In this document: positions 40,425 to 61,562 of the stretch, piece by piece
How positions within the stretch are numbered: position 1 is the first letter of the stretch
How the letters are laid out: every line of letters starts with the position of its first letter
From: Pogonophryne albipinna
Taxonomy: Eukaryota; Chordata; Actinopteri; Perciformes; Artedidraconidae
DNA: 64,000 nt
NCBI GenBank assembly: GCA_028583405.1
Contig: CM053260.1
Span: forward strand, 19,360,813 to 19,424,812
Direction of reading: 5' to 3'
Made by a program: the position numbers and the translations under genes
Notes under the pieces: generated by a model
Told to the model about the DNA's origin: nothing
Seen by the model: only the letters and a program-made list of their open reading frames with translations
Databases searched by the model: none

Positions 40425-43400
40425 CAGTTCTGAGCATCCTGGCAGCCAGGAAAGACATCTTTACATCTTTATAATCATCTAATTTACAGCATGACCATAT
40501 CCACTGTCCTCGGTAATAGCACTCCCTTTGTCCACTGGCAACTGGATTGACCGCTAACACTGAGACTCAGAGAATCCCACTACATTCATGCTGCTGTGTG
40601 CATCACAAATCCAGACATTTGCATCTTCCTCTTGCCCTTTCATATTTTCTGAGGATTGCAAAAATGACTCTGAAATCATTCCCTTAAAAGGCCGTTGATT
40701 GGGGTGCCGGGGTCTGTAATTTGCAATTAACGAACGGGCTCTGGAATTTGATTTGGGTCAAGGTCCTCATTTGCATACTCCTTCCTGACTAGTAGAGAAA
40801 CTCTAGGGGTGCTTCGTCTAGATGACGGTGTCTAGTTGTCTGATTTATGTTCAGCGGTCATGGTGAGGAAAAAAAGTGGCGCTGTGCTGCCCTGCTCTGC
40901 CTGAAAGTGCTTCTTGTGACTCGTCACGTTCTTGCAGTTAATGAATTCTGAGCGCGGGCTGTGATTTCTATTGGTTCATCTCAATTGCCTGCTAATAGCA
41001 GGGTCGTTAGGCCAGGAAAATAGCGAAGTCCACCTCCAGTCTCCCGGGGTGGTAACTGCAGTCAGGCAGTGTGACCTGTTGAGGGAGCTACCTCTTTCTG
41101 TGTGGTGATTACATTACAGATTAAGATTTCACATTTGTATTGATTAAACATCCCAACAGTATAAAGCAGTCGAGTTACACCAAGCCAACTAAAAACAAGT
41201 AAAATGCTTCTTACACAATTAGCAATTATTATCTAATGATATAGTATAGAGTATATTATTATAGCACCCACTTGTAAAACTGAATATTGTTAACAATGCT
41301 TACCTACTGCATGTTTACTCAACACAAATGTAGCAGTAGATCTTGTCATAGTGAAGTATTTTTACATTGTTCTATTATTAAAAAAAGGAGGGGTTCATTA
41401 TTATATGGAAAAATGTCACAAGTCGTGTTGGCTTTCCAAACACACACTCTCATGGGCCTTCAAGTAAACTGTCAGGTGTCATTTATTTTTCGTGATTGAA
41501 CTACGAAGTCTTGTGTCAAGTTGCTTGAAGTGAAGCAGTTGAGAGAGAGATCTGCTCACATGCCGATAATCTTTGGGTCTCTTTTTGAAGTACACTCAGC
41601 AGCAGTGCCCAGTTCTGCACAGTGGGGGGAAGACAGTAGGTTGCTGCCCTTGGGAGCAGCGTGCTTTAACACTGGTGACTGCAGACCGCATACTCAGGTT
41701 TCTTATGGGTGACTTACAATAAAAAAGGAAAACAGACACAGAACTAAATTATAGAAGTACAAAATTATGTCATATGTCATGATACATCCGGTATAGGTCC
41801 CAGTTCCCTTGTATACTTGTGGCTCTGCACACATTTAAACCAATACCCCATTGGTCTGAAATACATCAAATGCAATTCAATAAATTGTTTACAACTTTTT
41901 TTACTTATACATCAAGCAGTTATAAAACAAAATGATCATTCATTTGGAGTTAAGTCCAATATTCACTCCCATTCACTCTGTTGTTGTTCTCTACTACTCC
42001 AGAGGGAAATATCTGCTTGAATTGTAATTTAAGGAATATTAAATACAAAATGACAGCCATTAAAAGTGACTGGTTATTGTCATCAAGGGGAGAAGATGTT
42101 TTTTTTCGTTGTGTGCTAATTACTGCTCTGTTTGAAATGACATGCAACACATACATACTTTAGAATGAAGGTTGCATTCTTTCACATTGAAAGTCCGATT
42201 TATTAATCTTCCCTGAAATTGCAAATCCTCTTTTACTGTAGCTGGCTGTAATTCTGTGCAGCATTAACTGACCGGACGTGGAAAAAAATACACCTCAGCC
42301 ATTGTTAAAGTCGATGCAGCAACGCTTGTTATTTTAGTTTAGGTTGGTATTTACAGCTCCGGTTCCCCATAGTTCATTACCACTCACTGTATCTGTGGAG
42401 TGTGTTTAGCTGGGGAGCTTGTGGCCTGGCAGTCCCCTGGGTGGAGTGTGTTTGTTTAGGGCCAGTGCGCTGCTCGGACACTGAGATGCAGATGGTGCAG
42501 GGAGCCGGCCCTGGAGTGCCTTTGGACGCGCTCTAGCAGAGTGCAGGGTCATGTTCTCTCGCCGACTACAAGACAGGAAATCCATTTAATTACCTGTGAA
42601 GCAGAAAACTGGGTGTGGGGGCCTGACAGAGGAGGACTGTGTTCCCCGAGCTCTCTGCCAGAGACGGGGGAGGGAGAAAAAGGGAGGGAGGGGGAAACAA
42701 CGGCAGTGGGGAAGAGTGTGGGAGCTGATACTGTAAAGAGAGCAAGGGGAGGAAGCAAGCAGGATGGTGGTTACTTTTAAATTCTTCCAACATATTCACT
42801 AATTAACCTAATTGATCCCACTCTCCTCTGTGCACTTGCTCACCTGCTCTCTCCTCCTTGAGTGCATCCTATAATGGACACTCTTTGTCTACCTTGTATT
42901 TCTCCCGACTTAACTCTCCATGCACCTTTTCACAACTCTTTCTAGTTCTGTTAAATCTTCCTCACTGTCATCCTAATATCACTTGTTTATTTTATTTATT
43001 TTTGTGTTCCCTCACCTCTGTGTTTGTCCCGACAGGCCTCTGGTCTAATTTGTCCCTTGTCTCCTTTTTCTGTCCTCCAGTCCATTTTTTCTTCTTCTTC
43101 CTCCTAAGACCCCAGGAGAACTAAGTCATCCCCTACAGCAGACAGGTCTACAGATTGTTGCTGCCTTGTGGAGCGGGGAAGCTCAACGCCCAGTGGGATA
43201 ACACTGGCTAATAGCAGGATGAACTGTGGTAGAGGAAACCATGCACAGCCAGTATGCCATTACGCAAGGTCAACCATGAGATATCCCAAGAGACGCTGTT
43301 TAATTCAGCTAGTTAAAAGTGGCATAGTGTAACCAAATTGCTACAGCTGCTATAGGAGTTCTTTAAACTTTGTTTAAACATGTGTACCATCAAATTGAAG

Positions 43401-46400
43401 TAAAGGGTCAAACTTCAGCCATGCTGCCAAAATATTAGATTTGCAATATATTTGCAAAAAACAAGAGCAATAACAAAAAGAATACCAGCGTAAATACATA
43501 TTAATTGGTTCATTTTTACTGATGCAAAAAGTTGCAGTGTTCCCTTTTGCATGTTTTCAGAGTGTACATTCTATGAAAAAAAAAAGCCTAGCCTTCAGGT
43601 CTTCATGCTGCAATGGCGTCGTGACTGTCCAGGTAATGTGGCGAGGATGGCGACAGCAGGCTCTTACACACTGAAGCCCAGAACTGTCACATCGGCGCTA
43701 GAGCTTGGCCCCAAGCCCAGTCATGAAAAATCCACCATGACACCCTCCTCGCTGGTCCTTTCCCCAGATGTGTCCCTTCAATTGGCAGAGGAGCGGGGTA
43801 CACGATCAGGAAACATTAACGCTATCTACCACATCACATCGGGAAACTTGACAAATTACTGAATAGACCTCCCACACCAAGAGGGTGTAAAGTCAAAGGC
43901 AAAAACAAAGTCCCTTCTGGCTCAAATTGGAGAATTACATGACAAATCCATGAACAGATGTAGAATTTTACACACAAAGCAAATGACTGCAAGTCCCTGC
44001 AAGGCTTTTCGCATGAAACTCTTGGCTAATGAGAGAGAGCAGGTTTGGATAAGCATGAGTGCGCCCATAAAGAAAACAACAAAGAGGAAAAATCTATAAA
44101 CAGATGCTACATTTTATGTGCAAAAAAGATGACAAGTTGCTGCAAAACATCCTCAGTCAAGAATATCTTTTGTGACTGATCAAAGTGAGCATGGCCTGCA
44201 TGAATAAAGGAACAGGATAACTCTTCTGAGGCCAATTTGTTTTAAGGTTATTGAGATTTCTGTGCAGAATAACCAGCAGTTCTCAATCATTACACAGCAA
44301 ATACATATTCATAGGAATGGTAGACATGCCATTTCGAATGAGATAAGTATGAGGCAGTACACTGAAGTAAAACAAACCTGTATCTTTTTAATTCTTATTG
44401 GATTTGAAAGTACGTATCAAAATGTTTATTATGTTGGTCCTTACAGTTCTGATTAGATTTTTCAAGTCAATGGATGCATGGGACATGTAATAATACAAAA
44501 TGTGTAAAAAAATTCAGCTTATCGTTCTAACATGCCATCATCTGCACATAAAACCCTTGAAATTACAAATAAACCTTGCTGTCAACCAAAACTCACATGC
44601 AGCAATTCACAGACGCAAATCCTCGGGATTGTGGGAAACAGTATTTCGATCTCTCTGTCTCTACACACAAACTGAAAGATTGACATTAAAGTTGACTTTA
44701 TTGTATGACATCTATACGGTAGTTCAAACTTGACCAGCTAGTCTGTTGAAAAGCGTGTAGAAGTATTTTGTTTGCATTAAGATACAGATTTTTTACTGTA
44801 CCTTCTTAGCCATCCATTTTCCATGAACGGACTGCCTATGTGAAACCGGGCTGTCTGTATTTAGGACATTTTGCCAGATATAAGAATGTAAATAGAGTCT
44901 ATGCTTCATTTAAAAAAAGATTTAAAGAGGAAGACAATAGTTAAAATGTTCAGATACTCAGTACACAGTTCCGGAGTTGCTAAAACGAGTAAGAAATGTG
45001 GAGTTCTTTTACTCAAAAGTATAAAGATCAGGGGGAACAGTCGGAGACCCAATGTGTCCTCAGAGGTGAATGTGAAAGCGTCTCTGAAAAAGTCCTCATG
45101 CTCCATTAGCTATAATGCCCTAAGGGGCCATTCAATAACTTGTAGATAGCGTGGGTGGGATCCTCCAGCCCTCTGATCAGCCACTATCTGGAATTCACAC
45201 GGACGTGCAAATTAAAAACAAATTGGATTGATGATATGTTGCTTTTGTAGAGGATGTATCAATTCAATAGCATCCGCTCACTTGCTGGTTTATATTTCAT
45301 TGCAAAAGTGCTGCTCGTTGAAGCTGAGTGTGATCACACAGTGGAGTAGAAAAGCAGGAATATTCATGGAGGCTGTTTTGGTAATGTTGATCCCAGATCA
45401 GCTATTTATTTATGAGTAGGAAGAAGTGCGTAGCAGAGAGGAATGAGGTGAGGCACTGAGCAAGTTGAGAGAATTGTATTACGCTGCAGTCTGGATGCAT
45501 CGGGGGGGTCACAGGTTTCTCCGTGTCTGGATAAGTGATTCTGCATGCAGTGCGACAGGCAGGGTCACTACTGAGAGCACGGTGTATCGTGCTATGAAGT
45601 AACCTTGTTGTTCTGAGCTCTCGCCACGGATGTAATGCACCTCTGTCCTCCTCGCTTATCCTCCCTCCCACCTCACCCATGGCTCCCTTTAGACCTCCAG
45701 CCTTCTCTCCTCTAACCCTTCATTTCTTACCTCTTTCCTGGTGGGTCAGCCAGCTAACGATCCCGGGAGATTCAGTTCAACTGCAGTTCAGGCCGTTACT
45801 GAGAGAGGGAAGAAGGGAGAAGAAGAGACGTTAGGAAGATATGAACAGCATTCACCCCCCTTCATGATCATTTGTCATTCTTTCCTTTGCTGTGTAATAG
45901 TTGTTTCTAACCGTCATTGAACACAAAGTAGAGTCATAACCAAAGTTCAAAGTTTGATGCTGCTGATTTATGTTGGGAGTCACACATATTTGCTTTTATA
46001 TATGGCTTTGCTAAGACGTAGGAGTTCAAAATTCTGTTATGATCAACCCCTCTTAATTCTTGTTGCAACACCGACATTTCCCGCCTTTGTGCAGACTGTG
46101 TGTTTTGTGTGTGCCACCTGAAGCTAACAACAATATAGTTTTAGGTTACTATTCAACTCTAGGAAAGACAACTTTACATTTCAGAGAAAGCTAAAATGGG
46201 ATTAAAATATTGATTTCCGACATTAGTACCATTTTTAGTTTATTTGGATGTTTATTTGGGTATTTTTAATACGCCTTCAGGAACAACAGTGAAATGATGT
46301 GGCAAGCATGACACGACTTGTGACATTAAAATGCATTGGTTCTGCCATGGGAGGTTTTTAAAAAAAATCGAGTCAGCTTCCTCCCTCAGCCTATTTCCGT

Positions 46401-47676
46401 GCTTGTGGATCAAACAGCATGCATTTCCTATCCAACTGTCTAAACAAAAACAAAACATTCCTCTGGCGGAAAGCTCTGTGGTCTATAAATCACTCACAGG
46501 GAGCAGAGATACTAAGCAAGGTGTTTGGAGATGATAGTTGGCTAGTGGGAGCAGCAGAGCGTGAACTTGGGTTTGCGAGAGATGTGGAGTCGTGACACTC
46601 CTGTCCACGGCCACCTGTGTGTATGTGTGGATCGGTGCTTCTGTTTGTGTGCCTGTGCGGGGGGTGGGCCGCGGTGTGGAAGGTGGCAGGTTGCCTGTGG
46701 CAGGTGAGGAAACTGTTACCTCTAGCTTGCACCTTGGGCATTAGAGTGTGTGTTTGCATCTGAATGTGTATTAATGGTGTGCAATTTATAGCTTGCTTTT
46801 CCCAGTTGCATGCTGCATATTTCAGGCAGGCAGACAATCCAACCCACACTGTATAATGACAGCTTTTAAATACATGTACAGTATGTGGAACTATTACTGT
46901 GCAGAAAATCCATTAAGATACGACACTAATAGAAATCCACATGACCTTGTGTATGTTTTGTTGACTTGACGGCAGGTTTGATATAGTGTGTGTAGGAGCG
47001 ATCCAATGACACCAGGGGTTAGAAAACTCTTTCTCAGAGTCGATCCAGAAGGAAGTCGGCCGAGCTCATCATGTTGAAAATAATTAATAATGCATTTAAT
47101 AAATAGCTCCTGAGCCAGCGATGTACTCTCACCATCTGCTACACTATAATTCCCTCCCTTTATTAATGCCAGATAGCCATTAGATGACTATGGAGATGAC
47201 ATAATAATGCATGGCATCACTCACATGCTATTCGTCTCTCCAAATTCCAATTTGGAGCTTGTTTTTTTTCAGCCCCCTTATCAACTGAATGATTTGGTCC
47301 AATTAGGTGAGGGGTTCAGACACATCTTGGTCAATTAGGACTTTTTAATAGAAATGAGATTTAAAGATTATAACAGTATGATGGGTTACTGCAAATATAC
47401 AAAGTGTGTTTCCTGATTGACATTGCTGTGGTCATTATAATTGTATTGAGTATAGTTCGCGTTAGACTCTGACAGAAGATTATCTTGATGAAGCCGTCTT
47501 CCAAATAAATGTGGTGTTACTTGGTTGTGCATCAGAATAAGGGTCCCCAATGGCTCAATAATCCAATATGTTTTTGCTAAGCTAAAAGCATATTTTTGCA
47601 GCTCTCCGACAGAGCAACGTGATCGAACATGAATCATTTAATGTATGCACTTTGGTTTGAAGGCTAACATTGATTT

Positions 47677-47724
47677 AAAGTTCCCCGCAAAAGGCCAATT
47701 AAAGTTCCCCACAAAAGGCCAACA
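47677..47724. repeat. 24-bp tandem duplication
   Basis: AAAGTTCCCCGCAAAAGGCC (with AATT) is repeated immediately as AAAGTTCCCCACAAAAGGCC (with AACA). Confidence 0.92.
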
Positions 47725-49290
47725 TGCGATTGAAAATGAAACTTGGTGAGTACTTGGGGCTGCATCAGGATACTCAATTCATGTACTTAATGTGGGGCTC
47801 TTGTGGTTGCGTTACATGTTGAATACTGTCTCTATGAAACTGCTGTCAGCGCGTATTCCCCTAGTTAGCCTTCCCGGTCATCTCTGCCCTTTAAAAGAAC
47901 AACACATATGACATTCTGCTTTCTGAGAAAACATCTTTGAATAGGTTTCACTTCAGATGCTTTATCAGGGAGGTTTAAAACAAGAGAATGTAGACCATGT
48001 AACCTATGGGTCACTGATTTTACTTTCCACACTTCAGCCTTCATTCTTAATCATGTTTCCCGAGCACCTACACTTCAACCCTGACATTCAGCTTCAAAAA
48101 AACCTTGCAGTTTCTACACAAAATACTACCAAAGGAATTAAAAGGTGTTGGGTGGTGTCAGTTTAGTGAGGTAAACTTTTCCTTTTGAAAGTTGGACACA
48201 CATATCGTATGTCAATCAGTTCATCAGTAGGTTATGCTTTCTCCCTTGGAGCCTTTTGTTCTCTCACCGTGTTCACGGTAAAAGCAGAAATCTGAAAGGT
48301 CTAGCATGGTGCTCTCTGCATCAGGGGGCAGTCAGTCACTTTAGATTAGACTATGGATGGCAGGTCAAGGAGAACAAAAACGGTCTCTACAGCAGAGAAA
48401 AATACAGTACTTTTTTTTCTAGCTCATCTCCAAGCTGGGTCCTGTTATAAAAAAGGTGAGGAAGGGCAAAGAACCTACTGCATAAGTGCCACAGGCAAAT
48501 GTCTTTTCAATTACAGAGGATAGATTCTAGCATACTTGCCGTGAAAGGTTGAAATAAAGAGAAAAAAACTTCAATTTTGAGCAAGAAAATATTAGACTTA
48601 GAAGTGATGTTTACCTTTTTATGAAAACTTTCAGTCAGTAGACAGTGAAATAGAGGGTTGTAGAAATGTAATAAGACGATGAGGAAAAAATCACCTCTGA
48701 CTCCCTATACCTCTTTGAAGTTCTGAAAATCAATGCACGGTGGAGTTGTGAATGCCATGTTCTGGTGAATGATTTATACCATTTCTCAAACAAAGAAAGT
48801 GCTAGAATCCTCCTGCCAGCACTTCCTCTCTGCCTCTTTGAACGCTTATGCCTTTGTAGCTTGTGCAACAATATGTGCGTCCAGAATATGTGTGCCATAA
48901 ATTAAGGTTGACTGGACAAAGCTGGGATTCTGCCCTTGTGCTACAAAAGGGTATTATTGTGCGGCAGAGAAGCGGAGGGAGAGCGAAGTCATCTGCATCT
49001 GGATGGAGGAGGAGAGGGCTCTAGCATTGAGTCTGAGCCCCTCTGTGGCTGCTGGGGCCAGGCCTGCTTCTGCAGATAGACTTGTTCCAGCTCGTAGCCC
49101 TCCCTGGCTCCTTACCCTGCCTCAGCCCAGGAACAGATGGAGAGAGGAGAGCAAAGGAGGAGAGGGAGGAAAATAGCTCCCCGTTCAGAGCTTGGCACAA
49201 GCATGAGGTGTGGGTGTATACAGTTGGTTTACTGTACACCCAAAACAGCTATGTAGTTGGAGCAGCTTTTAAAACTTTAGTGTGGTTGCC

Positions 49291-49344
49291 TTCTTCTTCT
49301 TCTTCTTCTTCTTCTTCTTCTTCTTCTTCTTCTTCTTCTTCTTC
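49291..49344. repeat. (TTC)n microsatellite, 18 units
   Basis: 54 bp of uninterrupted TTC/TCT, about 60 bp left of the 49403 element. Confidence 0.97.
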
Positions 49345-49402
49345 TGAGGCCGAGAGAGGAGAAGTCCAAAGTGCATATTTATGTTTCACACTTGACGAGA
49401 TG

Positions 49403-50006
49403 GTTTGACATTTTGCGAAATACACTTATTTACTTACTTTTTGACTTGGACATTGACGTTTTGATTTGCTTTCATTAGAGTGAGATGGGTAGATTGATAC
49501 CAGTGTAATGACTGTGGTTTTAGGATTAGGCTAGCACGAGCTAGCATAGCTGGGTCAGGCTATTGTTCCCACTATTTCCAGTGTTTTGCTAAGCTAAGCT
49601 AACTAGTAAATGCCTCAATCTACATATTTATTCCATTGATGTTTAAGCGCATTTTAATACTTTTAAGATCTAATGATTTCAATAAGGGCTATTCAATTGT
49701 AACTTCTGGGTAGTTGATTTAGCTAACAAAAAGTACACTCTGATTAAAGATGTCTGTCTTCCCAAGCAGGGGCGGACTGGCCATTGGGAATACCGGGAGC
49801 TTTCCCGGTCGGCCGGTCGGGTTTCCCGGGCTGATTTTTAGTCCCAGTCCGCCGCTGTTCCCAAGTCAATGACACCATGGACTGACATACAAGGGCACAC
49901 CATTCGATTTAACGCCCGGCTCACTTCAGGGGGCTTGATTTACTGTACTGTATTGTACTTGGTAAGACTTTGTAAGCGAATAAGCATATTTCCCAAAATG
50001 TTAAAC
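49403..50006. mobile_element. Degenerate DNA transposon / MITE with about 35-bp terminal inverted repeats
   Basis: 49403-49437 and 49972-50006 are inverted copies with roughly six or seven mismatches in 35. Beyond the right arm the match to the usual teleost repeat end (ACTATTCCTTTA) continues to about 50016. The interior includes GATTGATACCA and repeated GCTAAGCTAA-type blocks, which I recognise from a very common non-coding fish repeat. No transposase frame is visible. The superfamily is not resolved. A smaller MITE is nested inside at 49767-49857. Confidence 0.75.
49767..49857. mobile_element. 91-bp hAT-like MITE with 8-bp target-site duplication
   Basis: The ends are CAGGGGCGGACTGG and CCAGTCCGCCGCTG, a 14-bp inverted pair with one mismatch. 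It is flanked on both sides by TTCCCAAG (49759-49766 and 49858-49865), a perfect 8-bp duplication. CAG-type ends plus an 8-bp duplication are characteristic of hAT elements. It is GC-rich and partly self-complementary, has no coding capacity, and sits inside an older inverted-repeat element. Confidence 0.85.
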
Positions 50007-50016
50007 TATTCCTTTA

Positions 50017-54316
<4,300 letters not shown>

Positions 54317-54448
54317 TGTAGACACAGTCATGAATTTAAGCTTTTTCCTTCGGGCCGGAGGTTAATTGTCCCAAAGAGTAGAACAAAGCCGTATAAAAAC
54401 AGTTTTATCCCAGCAGCAGATGCCTATTTATTTAATTATGAATTTTGA
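54317..54448 (+). pseudogene. C-terminal remnant of a non-LTR retrotransposon ORF2
   Basis: The frame reads HSHEFKLFPSGRRLIVP, then KSRTKPYKNSFIPAAD, then AYLFNYEF and a stop at 54446-54448. The pattern FPSGRRxxxP...RTxxxxNSFIPxA...LN is the usual end of the reverse transcriptase protein of several fish LINE families. The rest of the protein is missing, as in typical 5'-truncated insertions. The exact family is not assigned. Confidence 0.75.
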
Positions 54449-54665
54449 ATGTCCACGTTTGCACTAGTGTTTTCCTTCTTAAATGTTTTTGAAATATTTT
54501 TGAGATTTGACGGAGCAGGGTGTACTTGTACTTTTTACTAGTCCTTTTATTAGAGATGTGTCTGTTGTTTGTGTTTGTTTTTACTGTCAGGATGGATCCC
54601 TTGTCTTTTTCTCTGCAAACAAAATCTACCTACGGGTACAAATAAAGAACCTGAACCTGAACCTG
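54449..54665 (+). mobile_element. LINE 3' untranslated tail with AATAAA and short terminal repeat
   Basis: This follows directly on the ORF2 remnant. It ends with AATAAA at 54641-54646 and a CTGAAC repeat at about 54650-54664, fitting a LINE 3' end with a simple-repeat tail. Confidence 0.6.
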
Positions 54666-54703
54666 ATCTTCATCGAGACTCTCTGTAAATCCTCGGCAAC
54701 CAT

Positions 54704-54775
54704 TATATTACATTTCATTCAGCTGATGTTTTTGTCAAAGTGACTTATTGTTGACTTATTGTCCAAAGCGCCAAC
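54704..54775 (-). mobile_element. L2/V-SINE-like 3' tail fragment, reverse orientation
   Basis: The block from CATTTCATTCAGCTGATG through the CAAAGTGACTTA-like stretch is the reverse complement of the conserved L2-type tail also present at 7240-7291. It is degenerate and has a small internal duplication of TTGACTTATTGT. Confidence 0.6.
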
Positions 54776-55548
54776 AAGTGCAATCTACAATGAAGAAACA
54801 AACTCAGAACAACAAGAAAGCAACAAGAATATTTGCTTCTAATTCGCCAAACCATTTTAAGAACTATACAATTTTTTTGTGTTTATGTGTTTGTGTTTGT
54901 AGCGTTTCCAGCATTGTTTAGTGGGCTGCCATCCTTTAGTCACTTTTCATGGTTTGCTTGGCTTTTAAAAAAAGGCGTATTCGTCCATCTATTTTAAGGA
55001 AACTATATTAACTGCACCGACATGAGTGGTATTATTCTCATCTAAAAGTCAGCAAGAATGCAATTGAAAATGTTTCCAAAGTGCAGACCTTTTTCCTTTA
55101 AGATGTCTAATCAAATAGTTTAACACAAAGCTTTAACTCTTGTCATTTGTGGATAGTCAGCAAAATGTGAAACGGTTTTAGAAAATATATTCTTTGGCTT
55201 ATTTTCATCCTCTCTAAGCAAAATGGTCGCCACAAAGAGCAACAAAGTGACTGCCAGGAAGTTTGGACAATCACAGCAAATATATAAATATTTATAATCT
55301 AACTAAAACAACTTGCTATCATCAGAGTTTCCCTGCTATATTAAAACCATCCACCAAGCAGAAGATTAGAGTATTACTTCGGAATAGTATGGCTCCATGT
55401 CTGAAAGCCCTGCTCTAACAGGGATAAACTGCCTTGTGTAAAGCTTCGGGCTGCAGCCTCTTCCCTGGTTTAAGTGCACATAATGGCAGTAGTAAAGTTT
55501 TACAGGTCGGCTTGCAGATCATTACATCGTGCAAAAGGCCCCTCCTTG

Positions 55549-55884
55549 TCAGTTACATGTTAAACAAATGAGCACTGCAGTCATAAATAATGCCCTTGTA
55601 AAATATACAAAATCGTGCACAATTGCATTTCGCCCAACTCTGTGATATGCACACAACAAATACAGTTGTGTTACAGGATGACCTGAAGATGTATTTCTCC
55701 CATTAGCCCCAGAGAAATGAACTCTTCTGCTGTTATGTGTGTCTGTGAAAACAGGAGTGAGATGGTCCAACTCCGCTGGCTCTTTCCCTGAGGAGCCAAC
55801 ATCTGCGTAGCAATATGGGAATGCAAACAGCGTGGGCAGCACATAAATAAACCCCCACATTAAGGCTTTGACAATCACCGACAT
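55549..55884 (-). CDS. Candidate coding exon with a signal-peptide-like start; unknown product
   Basis: On the minus strand a pyrimidine-rich stretch ending in TATAG lies one base before an ATG at 55884, a convincing splice acceptor. The frame then encodes MSVIVKALMWGFIYVLPTL and a hydrophobic run ending CYADVG. That is a short basic head, a hydrophobic core and a plausible signal peptidase site after the alanine. The hydrophilic sequence after it contains ELDHLTPVF. The frame runs to 55549, but an exon could end earlier at a GT. I do not recognise the protein and no further exon was found, so a chance frame remains quite possible. Confidence 0.25.
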   Translation of the reverse strand: MSVIVKALMWGFIYVLPTLFAFPYCYADVGSSGKEPAELDHLTPVFTDTHNSRRVHFSGANGRNTSSGHPVTQLYLLCAYHRVGRNAIVHDFVYFTRALFMTAVLICLTCN

Positions 55885-55908
55885 TCTATAGATGCAGAAC
55901 AAAGACAC

Positions 55909-60954
<5,046 letters not shown>

Positions 60955-61136
60955 AGTATGCATGTGTTTATAAGGCCTCATAGAAAGCCTGCAGCACTTA
61001 ATCACTGTTTTTCACTAATGCAAAAATGCTTTGACAATAATGAGTGTTTTCTGAATTTTTCAGCAAGAGATGTGACCAGGGTCTGTGTGTGCGCTGGTAC
61101 AGAATGTGCACTGTTCTCTGTGTGAATGTGTGTGTT

Positions 61137-61265
<129 letters not shown>

Positions 61266-61369
61266 CTAGTCAGCTCCCCAGGGCCCTCTCTCTGGGTGAG
61301 TCAGTCTAGTTGCTGTAATCACTCTGCTCACTACCCTCCACTCTAAACCTGATTTGTCCAGATTGTTTC

Positions 61370-61562
61370 GTTTTCTTTTCCTGGCACCCTCCCCGAATCC
61401 TCTCCTCCTCGCCCCCTCCGACCCATCTTTCCTTCTTCATTGTCTTCTTTCTCTCCATCCCTTATTTCAACCTTTCCTTGTTATGCATTCCACCCTCCTC
61501 TCTTTCCTCCCTTCCACCATCTTTTTCTCCCTCTCCCCTTTTCCCTCCCTTCTCCCTGCCCC
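61370..61562. repeat. Long pyrimidine-rich tract
   Basis: About 190 bp that is overwhelmingly C and T on the plus strand, with many CCTCC and TTTCC blocks and only scattered purines. Confidence 0.8.

Noticed and set aside
40276..40560. 94-codon minus-strand frame with a serine run
   Set aside because: The run is the GAG/GAC repeat; no splice or domain evidence.
49082..49408. 108-codon plus-strand frame with a poly-serine run
   Set aside because: The serine run is the TTC microsatellite.
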